NCBI RefSeq assembly: GCF_005048855.1
Contig: NZ_SUME01000014.1
Coordinates: 1-41,755 of the forward strand
Direction of reading: 5' to 3'
Source of the DNA: Sphingobacterium olei
Lineage (GTDB): Bacteria > Bacteroidota > Bacteroidia > Sphingobacteriales > Sphingobacteriaceae
Length of the DNA: 41,755 nt
A program made the translations under genes and the position numbers. Below, in pieces: positions 35,399-41,755 of the stretch; position 1 is the stretch's first letter; the number at the start of each line of letters is the position of its first letter. The notes under the pieces are model-generated. The model was not told where the DNA came from, did not search any database, and saw only the letters and a list, made by a program, of their open reading frames with translations.

Positions 35399-36336
35399 GA
35401 TTCTATTTTTTGAAATCCTACTTGAAACTTCCCGCGATAATTACCGACGGTCCCGCTGAGCGAGATGAGCTGCCATTTCTGGTTTTCCCTGTTCACCTCA
35501 CGGCTGTCGTGGAACAGGATAGCTCCATCACAGTGATCTTCGAATATCGGACGGCCGCTTGCGAGTGTCAGCTGCCGCAGCCAGATATTCGGACAGCGGA
35601 GACGGTCTATTCCCAGCTGCGTGAAAAGTAAGGCCTGCATCAATTGTCCGAATACAATAAGGGCGTCGGTAGGCAACCACATATGGCGGGTAGATCCGAT
35701 ACCCTTTTCCATTGGGCTGCCTTCGGTAACGATGCTGCGGATATAGGCACTTGCACGGTTCTGTTCCGTAATGAGATTTACCTTTTCGATATGGATTTCC
35801 CGGTTTTTATAGCCCGAGGAATATAACTGTTCGCAGTCGAGACAAAGCCGCTGTTGGGGATCGAGATAGCGGTAATAGGGACGCTGGTGATCTATGGCAA
35901 TTAGGATACTATTCTGTGTGCCGATTGTAATAGCAAAGGTGCTGCGGGTTCCCGGTACACTTTCAGCGCTTTGTGTACTGGAAACCACCTTGACACGGTA
36001 GGAAGTAGCCATAAGGTACTGCGGGCTGCGCAGCTTGATATGCAGGTCGCTGAGGGCAGCGCTGCTGATCTGCTCATTACTCAGGCCTATCATCAGGTAC
36101 AGTGCATGGCTCGCCAGTTGCAGTGCCAGAGCCGTAAATTCGATGCTGCCGACATGCACCTCCTCGCCCCTCGGGCGCTCCGGCCCGCAGTAGTTAAAGG
36201 AAACCTGGCCTGCCAGCTCTCTGTCTTTTAAAATTCCCTCGTGCACCTGAATGTCGTAATAACGATAGCCTTCGGCGAAATATCGGACACTGCTGTCTCC
36301 GAGGACCTGGTCGATGTGTTGGAATTGTTTGCGCAT
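35395..36336 (-). CDS. AvrD family protein
   Basis: A 313-residue protein resembling Pseudomonas AvrD, whose product family makes syringolides (acyl glycosides). The start 'QVLGDSSVRYFAEGYRYYDI', the block 'VGSIEFTALALQLASHALYL' and the two-part layout agree with the family, which is related to hotdog-fold polyketide/fatty-acyl enzymes. Codon usage and GC are higher than in the 5-20 kb genes, which may mean transfer. Its only clear partner is the coupled P-loop kinase. I infer a small secreted acyl-derived metabolite. Recognition is by recalled sequence pattern, so moderately sure. Confidence 0.65.
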   Translation of the reverse strand: MRKQFQHIDQVLGDSSVRYFAEGYRYYDIQVHEGILKDRELAGQVSFNYCGPERPRGEEVHVGSIEFTALALQLASHALYLMIGLSNEQISSAALSDLHIKLRSPQYLMATSYRVKVVSSTQSAESVPGTRSTFAITIGTQNSILIAIDHQRPYYRYLDPQQRLCLDCEQLYSSGYKNREIHIEKVNLITEQNRASAYIRSIVTEGSPMEKGIGSTRHMWLPTDALIVFGQLMQALLFTQLGIDRLRCPNIWLRQLTLASGRPIFEDHCDGAILFHDSREVNRENQKWQLISLSGTVGNYRGKFQVGFQKIES

Positions 36337-36584
36337 ATACTTAAGAATTTAATTGTATACACGAAGGTATAAAGCTGGGTGCATACCGGAAATGTGGATT
36401 TTTGGCCTCCACAGCCGGATGTTTACCTTTTTAGTAAGATTTTGTGAACTCTAGATAGAAGTCTCCCGAAAAACGGAAGCTTAATGTGTATCAAGCGTAG
36501 TATCTATCCGTTTATGGGAAATTTTTTAAAACGAGAGGACGAAAAAAGATGAGTAAAGGGGAACTGTCGGGGAATGAACTTGGT

Positions 36585-36615
36585 TATATTTGTTCGTAAT
36601 CAAATTTGGGATTAC
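36585..36615 (+). promoter_or_regulatory. -7 promoter element with palindromic operator
   Basis: TATATTTG (36585-36592) matches the Bacteroidota -7 element. Three bases further, gtaatc (36596-36601) and gattac (36610-36615) form a perfect 6-bp inverted repeat over the expected transcription start, 43 bp before the HTH-like gene at 36658. A repressor bound there would block this promoter; autoregulation is likely. The rest of the 36337-36657 gap shows nothing else clear. Confidence 0.45.
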
Positions 36616-36657
36616 AAATTATAAGCCTATTTAAGATAATTTACTAAACAATTAACT

Positions 36658-37668
36658 ATGAAAGAAGAAAAAAAGAAGTACCAGCGTAACCTGTTCCAGT
36701 CACTTGAAAAAGTGATCGGCAGCCATGTGTATAAAGAACTGGAGGGATTGCTTTTTATGAGCTATAAAAGTGTTTATTCCCTTCGGCAAGGAAACAGTTG
36801 GTTAAAGTTTGAGGATGCCGCCAAGATTATCGAACATTTCGGCCTGCCTGTACAAGATCTTTTTGTAAACAAAACGGGACTTCTTGGGTTTTCCTATATC
36901 AGTTTAAAGGATTTTAGGGAAAATGGATACCGTGAATACTTAAATAGACTAGCGGTGAGTATACGGTTATTTGCTAAAAAAATACGCGCAGAGATGCTCT
37001 TCCTCGCCGATGAGATTCCTATTTTTCATTTTATGCCCCATAAGGAACTGATCTATTTCAAACTTTTTACCTGGGCGATGGAAAATCAGACGGATAGGGA
37101 GCGACCTTTGATGTACTATGAAGATTTTGTGAAGGATATGGAAGAGATGGACTTTACGGCTGAGTTTGAAAGTATCTACGCAGCGTATATGGAAATTCCA
37201 TCACAGGAGATCTGGTCCCCGTCAACCATTGATTCCATGCTCTATGAACTGCAGCTCTATATCGAGTATAAGGTATTCCGTGAAAAGGAAGTTATCGGGT
37301 TACTGCATGATCAGGTGGCGCAGATCTGGAAAAATCAACTGGACTGGGTATCGGCAAGGCGTAAACCGAACGGTCAATATTTTGATCTCTTCTACACCAG
37401 AACCCATATCGGAGGCGGACGCATGTTGCTAAAAAGCGATGAAGATAGTACAGCGGTGATCAAACTGCACAAGATCAACAGTATCGCAACTTCTGACCGC
37501 TCATTTGTGCAGGAGCAGGAAGCGTCCTTCCGTAGCATCACTGAAAAGTCATCGCTGCTCGGCACGGCACCGTTGCCAAAACTACAGTTGATCGATCAGG
37601 AAATTAGACAACGGATCGAGCTGTCCAACGATATCGCCCATAAGCTATATATACAGACCTATGATTAA
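36658..37668 (+). CDS. Helix-turn-helix-like transcriptional regulator
   Basis: 336 residues without signal or membrane segments. The first about 75 residues ('NLFQSLEKVIGSHVYKELEG', then 'SVYSLRQGNSWLKFEDAAKI' and 'FGLPVQDLFV') fit an XRE/BetR-type helix-turn-helix, with a recognition helix and the 'edaakiiehfglp' tail. The remaining 260 residues are a helical domain of unknown function. It is divergent from the AvrD-kinase pair (321 bp apart), so it may regulate it. The promoter at 36585 carries a palindrome that fits autorepression. Confidence 0.7.
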   Translation: MKEEKKKYQRNLFQSLEKVIGSHVYKELEGLLFMSYKSVYSLRQGNSWLKFEDAAKIIEHFGLPVQDLFVNKTGLLGFSYISLKDFRENGYREYLNRLAVSIRLFAKKIRAEMLFLADEIPIFHFMPHKELIYFKLFTWAMENQTDRERPLMYYEDFVKDMEEMDFTAEFESIYAAYMEIPSQEIWSPSTIDSMLYELQLYIEYKVFREKEVIGLLHDQVAQIWKNQLDWVSARRKPNGQYFDLFYTRTHIGGGRMLLKSDEDSTAVIKLHKINSIATSDRSFVQEQEASFRSITEKSSLLGTAPLPKLQLIDQEIRQRIELSNDIAHKLYIQTYD

Positions 37669-37866
37669 GATGTAGATGCCAGATAAATTTAGGGGTCAAG
37701 CAACTAAGTTTATAGCCGCTTAGGAACCAGTTCTGCTCGTTTTTCTAAATGCTATGTAGCCAGAGGTATGTTGTTTTGAGTTTCCATGTTCTTTACGTCC
37801 TTCGATGAGGGTGTTATAGAACGGAAGTTTTACTAAGTACAGCTGGCTGATCGGGAAATAATGAGC

Positions 37867-37892
37867 GTGCTCCGGGATAGGCTCCGGAGCAC
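37867..37892 (+). promoter_or_regulatory. Perfect GC-rich hairpin just before a start codon
   Basis: gtgctccgg/ccggagcac is a 9-bp perfect stem with an 8-nt loop, 12 bp before the ATG at 37905. The position suits translation control or a protein-binding site for the downstream HTH gene; a terminator is less likely, since no T-run follows. Confidence 0.45.
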
Positions 37893-37904
37893 ATCCTCTT
37901 ATCA

Positions 37905-38291
37905 ATGGAAAAGTACTTCCAGCAACTGATCGAACAAACGGTCAGGACCAATGACCTGCTCGAAAAACAGGCACAGGTTATCGAAAACCAAAAAATCGTC
38001 CTGAAAAGACAGCAGGAAACACTGCAGCTCATCGCCCTGCGTATGGAACGCATGGAGGAGATCCAGCAGCTCATGGCCGATATCCTGGACCGCGACCTGC
38101 TCAGCCTGTTAGAACAGCCATTGCTCCTCAAACCCCAGGTAATGGCAAAATTAGGTATCGCCGACTCCACCTACCGTGCCTATGTGGACGAAGGAAAGCT
38201 GCAGCCCATGTGGCTGGGGAAGATCGATTACTATTTTCCCCGTGATCTGAACAAAACCCTGCTTGCCTCCAAGGGCAAACGTAGGAGTTAG
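37905..38291 (+). CDS. Excisionase-like HTH protein with N-terminal coiled coil
   Basis: 128 residues. Residues 10-65 form a heptad-rich coiled coil ('ENQKIVLKRQQETLQLIALR'). Residues 78-125 ('LLKPQVMAKLGIADSTYRAY', then 'GKLQPMWLGKIDYYFPRDL') match the HTH_17/MerR-like helix-turn-helix and wing seen in excisionase-type proteins of Bacteroidota mobile elements. It probably binds DNA as a coiled-coil oligomer. No integrase is present in the window. The following 370 bp hold a series of palindromes that could be its sites. Confidence 0.75.
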   Translation: MEKYFQQLIEQTVRTNDLLEKQAQVIENQKIVLKRQQETLQLIALRMERMEEIQQLMADILDRDLLSLLEQPLLLKPQVMAKLGIADSTYRAYVDEGKLQPMWLGKIDYYFPRDLNKTLLASKGKRRS

Positions 38292-38300
38292 CGTAAGAAA

Positions 38301-38352
38301 CGACAGGCAGTTTGTTTCAGACGACATGTAGTCTGCCCCGAACTACCTGTCG
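38301..38352. repeat. Imperfect inverted repeat, palindrome 1
   Basis: cgacaggcagtt and aactacctgtcg pair over 12 positions with one mismatch around a 28-nt spacer, 10 bp after the HTH gene. It shares the AACTxC core with the two palindromes downstream and may be a weak terminator. Confidence 0.5.
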
Positions 38353-38531
38353 TTTGCTTAAAAGTACCGGGAGTTTTCTACATACTGCCATATGGTCATT
38401 ACAAACACCGGTTAGTTTATGAAAAACTAAACGTAGTATCCGGCAGGCTACCATGAATTTATTGCAAGGTACTTGCTACTGATGGATGAATGCCCTACGT
38501 TTTTTAAAAACTGTTATAAGTTTATTACATA

Positions 38532-38562
38532 CTCATTGCAGTTTGCCGAAAACTGCAATGAG
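38532..38562. repeat. Perfect inverted repeat, palindrome 2
   Basis: ctcattgcagttt and aaactgcaatgag pair over 13 bp with a 5-nt loop (gccga). No T-run follows, so a protein-binding site or RNA hairpin is more likely than a terminator. Short copies of 'taccatga(a/g)ttta' occur on both sides of it (near 38450 and 38576). Confidence 0.6.
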
Positions 38563-38590
38563 ATCTCGGTAATCTACCATGAGTTTACAG

Positions 38591-38631
38591 AAAACTACAG
38601 GCAGCCTGTCACGGACTGCCTGTAGTTTTTT
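38591..38631 (+). terminator. Hairpin with T-run, palindrome 3
   Basis: aaaactacaggcag and ctgcctgtagtttt form a perfect 14-bp stem with an 11-nt loop, ending in TTTTTT. It is a good intrinsic terminator and the third palindrome of the 38301-38631 stretch, the rest of which (38292-38664) contains no supported gene. Confidence 0.65.
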
Positions 38632-38664
38632 GGAAATATACCTCATCGTACCGGGTGTATACCT

Positions 38665-38856
38665 ATGATCGTGCCAACGGGAAAAGGCGGGAAAAACAAA
38701 AAAGAGGGGCTTTATTTTTTTACACGCCGGTATGCGTTGCTTTTTTCATTTTGCCCTATGGTGGTGGCTATGTTTGTACTGTTCAATGATATCGGAGACA
38801 GTTTTACTAACCGCTTAGGGCCTATAGCTTACGGTCAGAAGCAATTAAAAAATTAA
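38665..38856 (+). CDS. Small hypothetical protein with one hydrophobic segment
   Basis: 63 residues, basic N-terminus (MIVPTGKGGKNKKEG) and one hydrophobic stretch (ALLFSFCPMVVAMFVLF) that could span the membrane. It ends 4 bp before the next gene. No ribosome-binding site or family is visible; it may be a chance frame in the 5' leader of the fibronectin-type gene. Confidence 0.35.
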   Translation: MIVPTGKGGKNKKEGLYFFTRRYALLFSFCPMVVAMFVLFNDIGDSFTNRLGPIAYGQKQLKN

Positions 38857-38860
38857 AAGA

Positions 38861-39490
38861 ATGGCAACAAAAATGAAAGCATTGATCGGCTTCGGAAGTA
38901 TGAAGGATGATCAGTTATTATTAACGGCGACGACGATCCTGTCGGCCATGACGGGTAATACCAATTTTCCCGCTCCCACGCCAGACCTTGCCGATGTGCA
39001 GCTTCTGTTGGATGATTTTGGGGCAAAACTGGCTGCGGCCCGCAAGCGCGGTTCGCCGGAAGACACGGCGATCAAGGACGAGAGTATTCCGGCACTGGTA
39101 TCGGCGCTGCAGAAATTAGGATACTATGTCAATGCGGTAGCAGACGGGCACCTTTCGACCCTGCTCAGTTCGGGATTCCCGACCAATGCGCCGTCCACGT
39201 CAAGCCTGCCACCTTCTATGGTGCTAAATGTAAGGCTATCGGATACTGCACAATCGGGGCAGATGCGTTTGGATTTCGCCAAACAGGCAAAAGTTCTGGT
39301 TTACGAATATTGTTATCGTAGGGTTGAAAGTCCGGAAGCGCCATGGAGCGACCGCCTAACGACGAGCTCTTCGCGGAACAATATCATCGCACCGCTGGCA
39401 CCCGGCAACTACTACGAAGTACGGGTACGCGCGGTGAATACCAAGGGAGCGGGCGACTGGAGCCAGACAGCAACGTTTCTGGTTCGCTAA
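38861..39490 (+). CDS. Fibronectin type III domain protein
   Basis: 209 residues. The N-terminal 110 residues are helical and unassigned ('LTATTILSAMTGNTNFPAPT'). Residues 118-209 form an FN3 beta-sandwich: 'PPSMVLNVRLSDTAQSGQM', '...YEVRVRAVNTKGAGDWS' and the closing 'TATFLVR'. No signal peptide. FN3 proteins of this shape occur with phage-tail-like or surface structures in Bacteroidota. The stop overlaps the next start (TAATG), showing translational coupling to the DUF5675 gene. Confidence 0.8.
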   Translation: MATKMKALIGFGSMKDDQLLLTATTILSAMTGNTNFPAPTPDLADVQLLLDDFGAKLAAARKRGSPEDTAIKDESIPALVSALQKLGYYVNAVADGHLSTLLSSGFPTNAPSTSSLPPSMVLNVRLSDTAQSGQMRLDFAKQAKVLVYEYCYRRVESPEAPWSDRLTTSSSRNNIIAPLAPGNYYEVRVRAVNTKGAGDWSQTATFLVR

Positions 39491-39933
39491 TGACAATCGT
39501 TGTAAAACGTATTCGGCAGGGGAAGGAGAGTACCCTGTCCGAATGCTATCTCGATGGTAAGTTCATTTGCTATGGGCTGGAGGATGCGGTACGTGAAACG
39601 AAGATCAAGGGACGCACGGCTATACCGGCCGGTCGATATAGATTGAAGCTGAATACCCATGGCGGGATGAATGCGCGCTATAGGAAGCGGTATCCGAATC
39701 TGCACCGGGGAATGATTGAGATAAGCAAGATACCGAACTATTCGCATGTGTACATACATATTGGAAACAACATCGGCGACACTTCGGGGTGTCTACTGGT
39801 TGGTGACCGCTATAAGATAGATAGCGATGGCGACTATATCCTAGAGAAATCGGCCAAAGCTTATAAACGGGTGTATGCACTGCTGGTGGATGCGGTAGCA
39901 CGGGGTGAGGTGTGGATTGAGATTGGTGACTAG
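39490..39933 (+). CDS. DUF5675 family protein
   Basis: 147 residues. The start at 39490 overlaps the previous stop; the frame is open 49 codons further up, but that part is the FN3 gene read out of frame. The family pattern is clear: 'STLSECYLDGKFICYGLED', 'GRTAIPAGRYRLKL', 'VYIHIGNNIGDTSGCLLVG' with His90 and Cys101. The His...GC arrangement recalls L,D-transpeptidase/YkuD catalytic motifs, so a peptidoglycan-related role is possible. In Bacteroidota the family often lies in phage-like or lysis-type cassettes, which fits the small membrane proteins downstream. Confidence 0.85.
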   Translation: MTIVVKRIRQGKESTLSECYLDGKFICYGLEDAVRETKIKGRTAIPAGRYRLKLNTHGGMNARYRKRYPNLHRGMIEISKIPNYSHVYIHIGNNIGDTSGCLLVGDRYKIDSDGDYILEKSAKAYKRVYALLVDAVARGEVWIEIGD

Positions 39934-39984
39934 GGGTTAGGAGTTAGTGACCAGGAGTTAGGGGTTAGAGACTAGACTGTTTTT

Positions 39985-40020
39985 CTCGTCTTTGCGAGGA
40001 GCATAGCGACGCGGCAATCT
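39985..40020. repeat. REP-like 'TTTGCGAGGAG...GCGGCAATCT' element
   Basis: ctcgtctttgcgaggagc followed by gcgacgcggcaatct matches the widespread bacterial intergenic repeat pattern 'GTCATTGCGAGGAG...GAAGCAATCT'. It is inserted in the low-complexity stretch between the DUF5675 gene and the next small gene. Confidence 0.5.
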
Positions 40021-40141
40021 TAGAGGGGCTAGAGACTAGTGACTAGGAGTAAGGGATCAGGAATCGGAAACCGGGAAGCTGGAATCGGATCTCTGATTCC
40101 AGCTTCCGGTTCTCATATCTAATATCTCACATCTAAGGTCT

Positions 40142-40169
40142 CAATACTTAATACTCAATACTTAATACT
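40142..40169 (+). repeat. Exact 14-bp tandem repeat before a start codon
   Basis: caatacttaatact occurs twice in tandem, ending 1 bp before the ATG at 40171. The repeat occupies the place of the ribosome-binding region, so copy-number change would alter spacing or expression. Confidence 0.75.
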
Positions 40170-40170
40170 A

Positions 40171-40431
40171 ATGAAAAGCATTATAAACAAAATAAGCCAG
40201 GTACTCCAGGTGGTGCTGCTGGCACCGATTAAATTGCCGGGTAAGGCATTGAATATTTTAAAATATGTAGCCGTAGGGCTAGGGATTATCGAATCTGTAC
40301 TGGATGATGGGAAGCAGGGGTCAGGAACCGGGAAGCAGGAATTGGAAACCCGGGATCAGAAGAATAAGGATCAAGGATTAAAGATGAATGCCGAAGGAAC
40401 GGGCGAAGACGATGGAGGAGGGGAGCGATGA
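40171..40431 (+). CDS. Small membrane-associated protein with repeat-derived tail
   Basis: 86 residues. The first 45 (MKSIINKISQVLQVVLLAP, then 'KYVAVGLGIIESVL') are amphipathic and hydrophobic, resembling a small holin-like or membrane-anchored protein. The tail 'GKQGSGTGKQELETRDQ...' is hydrophilic and is encoded by the same ggaaccgggaagc-type repeat found in the preceding gap, so the repeat has been read into the coding frame. Its stop overlaps the next start (ATGA), implying coupling. Family unknown. Confidence 0.55.
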   Translation: MKSIINKISQVLQVVLLAPIKLPGKALNILKYVAVGLGIIESVLDDGKQGSGTGKQELETRDQKNKDQGLKMNAEGTGEDDGGGER

Positions 40432-40598
40432 GGCAGTTGAATAATGTGCAGGCGGGTACGCTTGGCGGTACGTGCTGCTCAATCTGGAATAACTTCGACT
40501 GGTCCAATTTGTTTCATACGGTGCTGATGGCTGTAATTGGTGCGGCAGTAAGTTACCTCGTGAGTAGATTGCTGGATGGTAAGCGACGGCGGCGCTAG
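40428..40598 (+). CDS. 56-residue putative small membrane protein
   Basis: The frame from ATG 40428-40430 to TAG 40596-40598 encodes MRQLNNVQAGTLGGTCC..., one transmembrane helix ('TVLMAVIGAAVSYLVSRLL') and a basic tail DGKRRRR, the layout of a small holin-like protein. It overlaps the previous gene by 4 bp and is followed 16 bp later by a strong terminator, so it is the last gene of the 38861-40598 cassette. Confidence 0.6.
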   Translation: MRQLNNVQAGTLGGTCCSIWNNFDWSNLFHTVLMAVIGAAVSYLVSRLLDGKRRRR

Positions 40599-40614
40599 CC
40601 GCTTCATTTAATTG

Positions 40615-40649
40615 AAAACCCCCGATGTGATCGTACATCGGGGGTTTTT
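40615..40649 (+). terminator. Strong intrinsic terminator
   Basis: aaaacccccgatgt/acatcgggggtttt is a perfect 14-bp stem with a 6-nt loop (gatcgt) and a T5 run. It insulates the rRNA operon from the upstream cassette; the A-run on the other side would make it work in both directions. Confidence 0.9.
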
Positions 40650-40746
40650 AGCTATGTAAGCTAGCTGGGAGAACATGAAAATATGAAATTATTGATCAAT
40701 GCATCAGCGGTTTATAATAAAGTTATAAAAATAACGTTTAGTTTAC

Positions 40747-40778
40747 TTGGAGGTAATATTATAAAGTTCCTATCTTTG
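40747..40778 (+). promoter_or_regulatory. rRNA promoter P1
   Basis: TTG (40747-40749), a 21-nt spacer and TATCTTTG (40771-40778) match the Bacteroidota promoter consensus, about 415 bp upstream of 16S rRNA. Confidence 0.75.
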
Positions 40779-40899
40779 CACCACTCCGCAAGGGAGGAAC
40801 GGCCGGACCGCAGGGTCCGGCACCTGAAAAAAGAAGGGTTTAACAATATTTAAACGCGGAAATCGGAGAGAGGTTGAAAAAATAAATTTCACATTTATT

Positions 40900-40929
40900 T
40901 TGGAAGTTCAGAAAAGATTTCTACCTTTG
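40900..40929 (+). promoter_or_regulatory. rRNA promoter P2
   Basis: TTG (40900-40902), a 19-nt spacer and TACCTTTG (40922-40929) form a second consensus promoter, 260 bp before 16S rRNA. Tandem promoters are typical of rRNA operons. Confidence 0.75.
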
Positions 40930-41191
40930 CAGTCCCGTCGGAAACGAAGGGGGATTTTAAAAAAGATAAAAAGGGCCGAAAGGCTTTGAAATAGCAGCAG
41001 AAGCGCGATGCGGATGCGAAGAAAGTTCTTTAAGGAAATGATCATGTAACGTAACGAGTAGCTGAAGTTTTTGGCGAAAGTTAAGAACGATAAGTTAGCA
41101 ATAACTGACCAGCCAGGTCAGTCCGGAATAGATATAAAAACAAGACAATTCTGTTTATATTATAAATAGTCTTGGTCTTACACTTCATTTT
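40930..41191 (+). other. 16S rRNA leader
   Basis: Transcribed leader between P2 and 16S rRNA. It contains the run 'gaaagttctttaaggaaatg' (about 41020-41041), similar to leader and antitermination sequences found before Bacteroidota 16S genes, and should form the 5' side of the processing stem, whose partner is outside the window. No gene is present. Confidence 0.6.

Positions 41192-41755
<564 letters not shown>

Larger units (their letters stand above)
39934..40170. repeat. Low-complexity intergenic repeats
   Basis: Directly after the DUF5675 stop, a purine-rich unit (ggagttag/gactaggggttag) recurs several times (39934-39975 and 40021-40055). A hairpin at 40070-40110 has a 16-bp stem with one bulged G (accgggaagct...agcttccggt). 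The unit ggaa(a/c)ccgggaagc also recurs inside the next gene near 40330. No gene is present. Confidence 0.6.

Noticed and set aside
38400..38632. Possible CRISPR array
   Set aside because: The repeats are inverted, of different length and irregularly spaced, and no cas gene is present.

Overview
The window looks like a chromosome segment from a Bacteroidota member, most likely family Sphingobacteriaceae (Sphingobacterium/Olivibacter-like). The evidence is the 5' part of a 16S rRNA gene at the right end, two tandem promoters of the Bacteroidota TTG-N19/21-TAnnTTTG type in front of it, SusC/SusD, GLPGLI and TlpA-type proteins, and mostly weak Shine-Dalgarno sequences.

Layout. 1-3.1 kb: the 3' end of rtcB, a decayed Fic fragment, a WG-repeat lipoprotein, and an intact Fic AMP-transferase whose promoter carries repeated operator-like sites. 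3.2-26.1 kb: one coherent export and antagonism locus. It is bounded by TolC on the left and by a C39-peptidase ABC transporter plus HlyD adaptor on the right, which together make a complete double-glycine-leader type I exporter. A LytTR response regulator and LytS-like histidine kinase sit beside tolC. Inside are two short Cys-containing GG-leader peptides with two TlpA-like thioredoxins, three GLPGLI proteins and an outer-membrane receptor. On the minus strand an operon-like series encodes a stand-alone lantibiotic-dehydratase C-terminal (SpaB_C/thiopeptide type) protein, then two 270-280 aa proteins. These two share a GG leader and a Tyr/Gly-rich segment but have different papain-like C-terminal domains, and each is followed by a lipoprotein. 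Two glycosyltransferases flank the exporter.

26.2-27.9 kb: a degenerate stretch with a KilA-N remnant, an HTH-like protein, promoter and terminator signals, and a candidate 110-nt structured RNA. 28-34.3 kb: a SusC-SusD-redoxin operon and a small Cys-containing peptide gene. 34.7-36.3 kb: an AvrD-like gene translationally coupled to a P-loop ATPase. 36.6-38.3 kb: two DNA-binding proteins followed by an array of palindromes. 38.7-40.6 kb: a small cassette (fibronectin III protein, DUF5675 protein, two small membrane-associated proteins) with low-complexity repeats. 40.7-41.8 kb: rRNA promoters, leader and partial 16S rRNA.

How it may work together (inference): the C39 ABC transporter removes GG leaders while exporting both the small Cys peptides and the two large modular proteins through HlyD and TolC. 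The partner lipoproteins may be immunity factors, the TlpA proteins may handle peptide thiols, and the SpaB_C-like protein and glycosyltransferases may modify the cargo. The modular toxin-like pairs with GG leaders are the strongest candidate for an undescribed system here.
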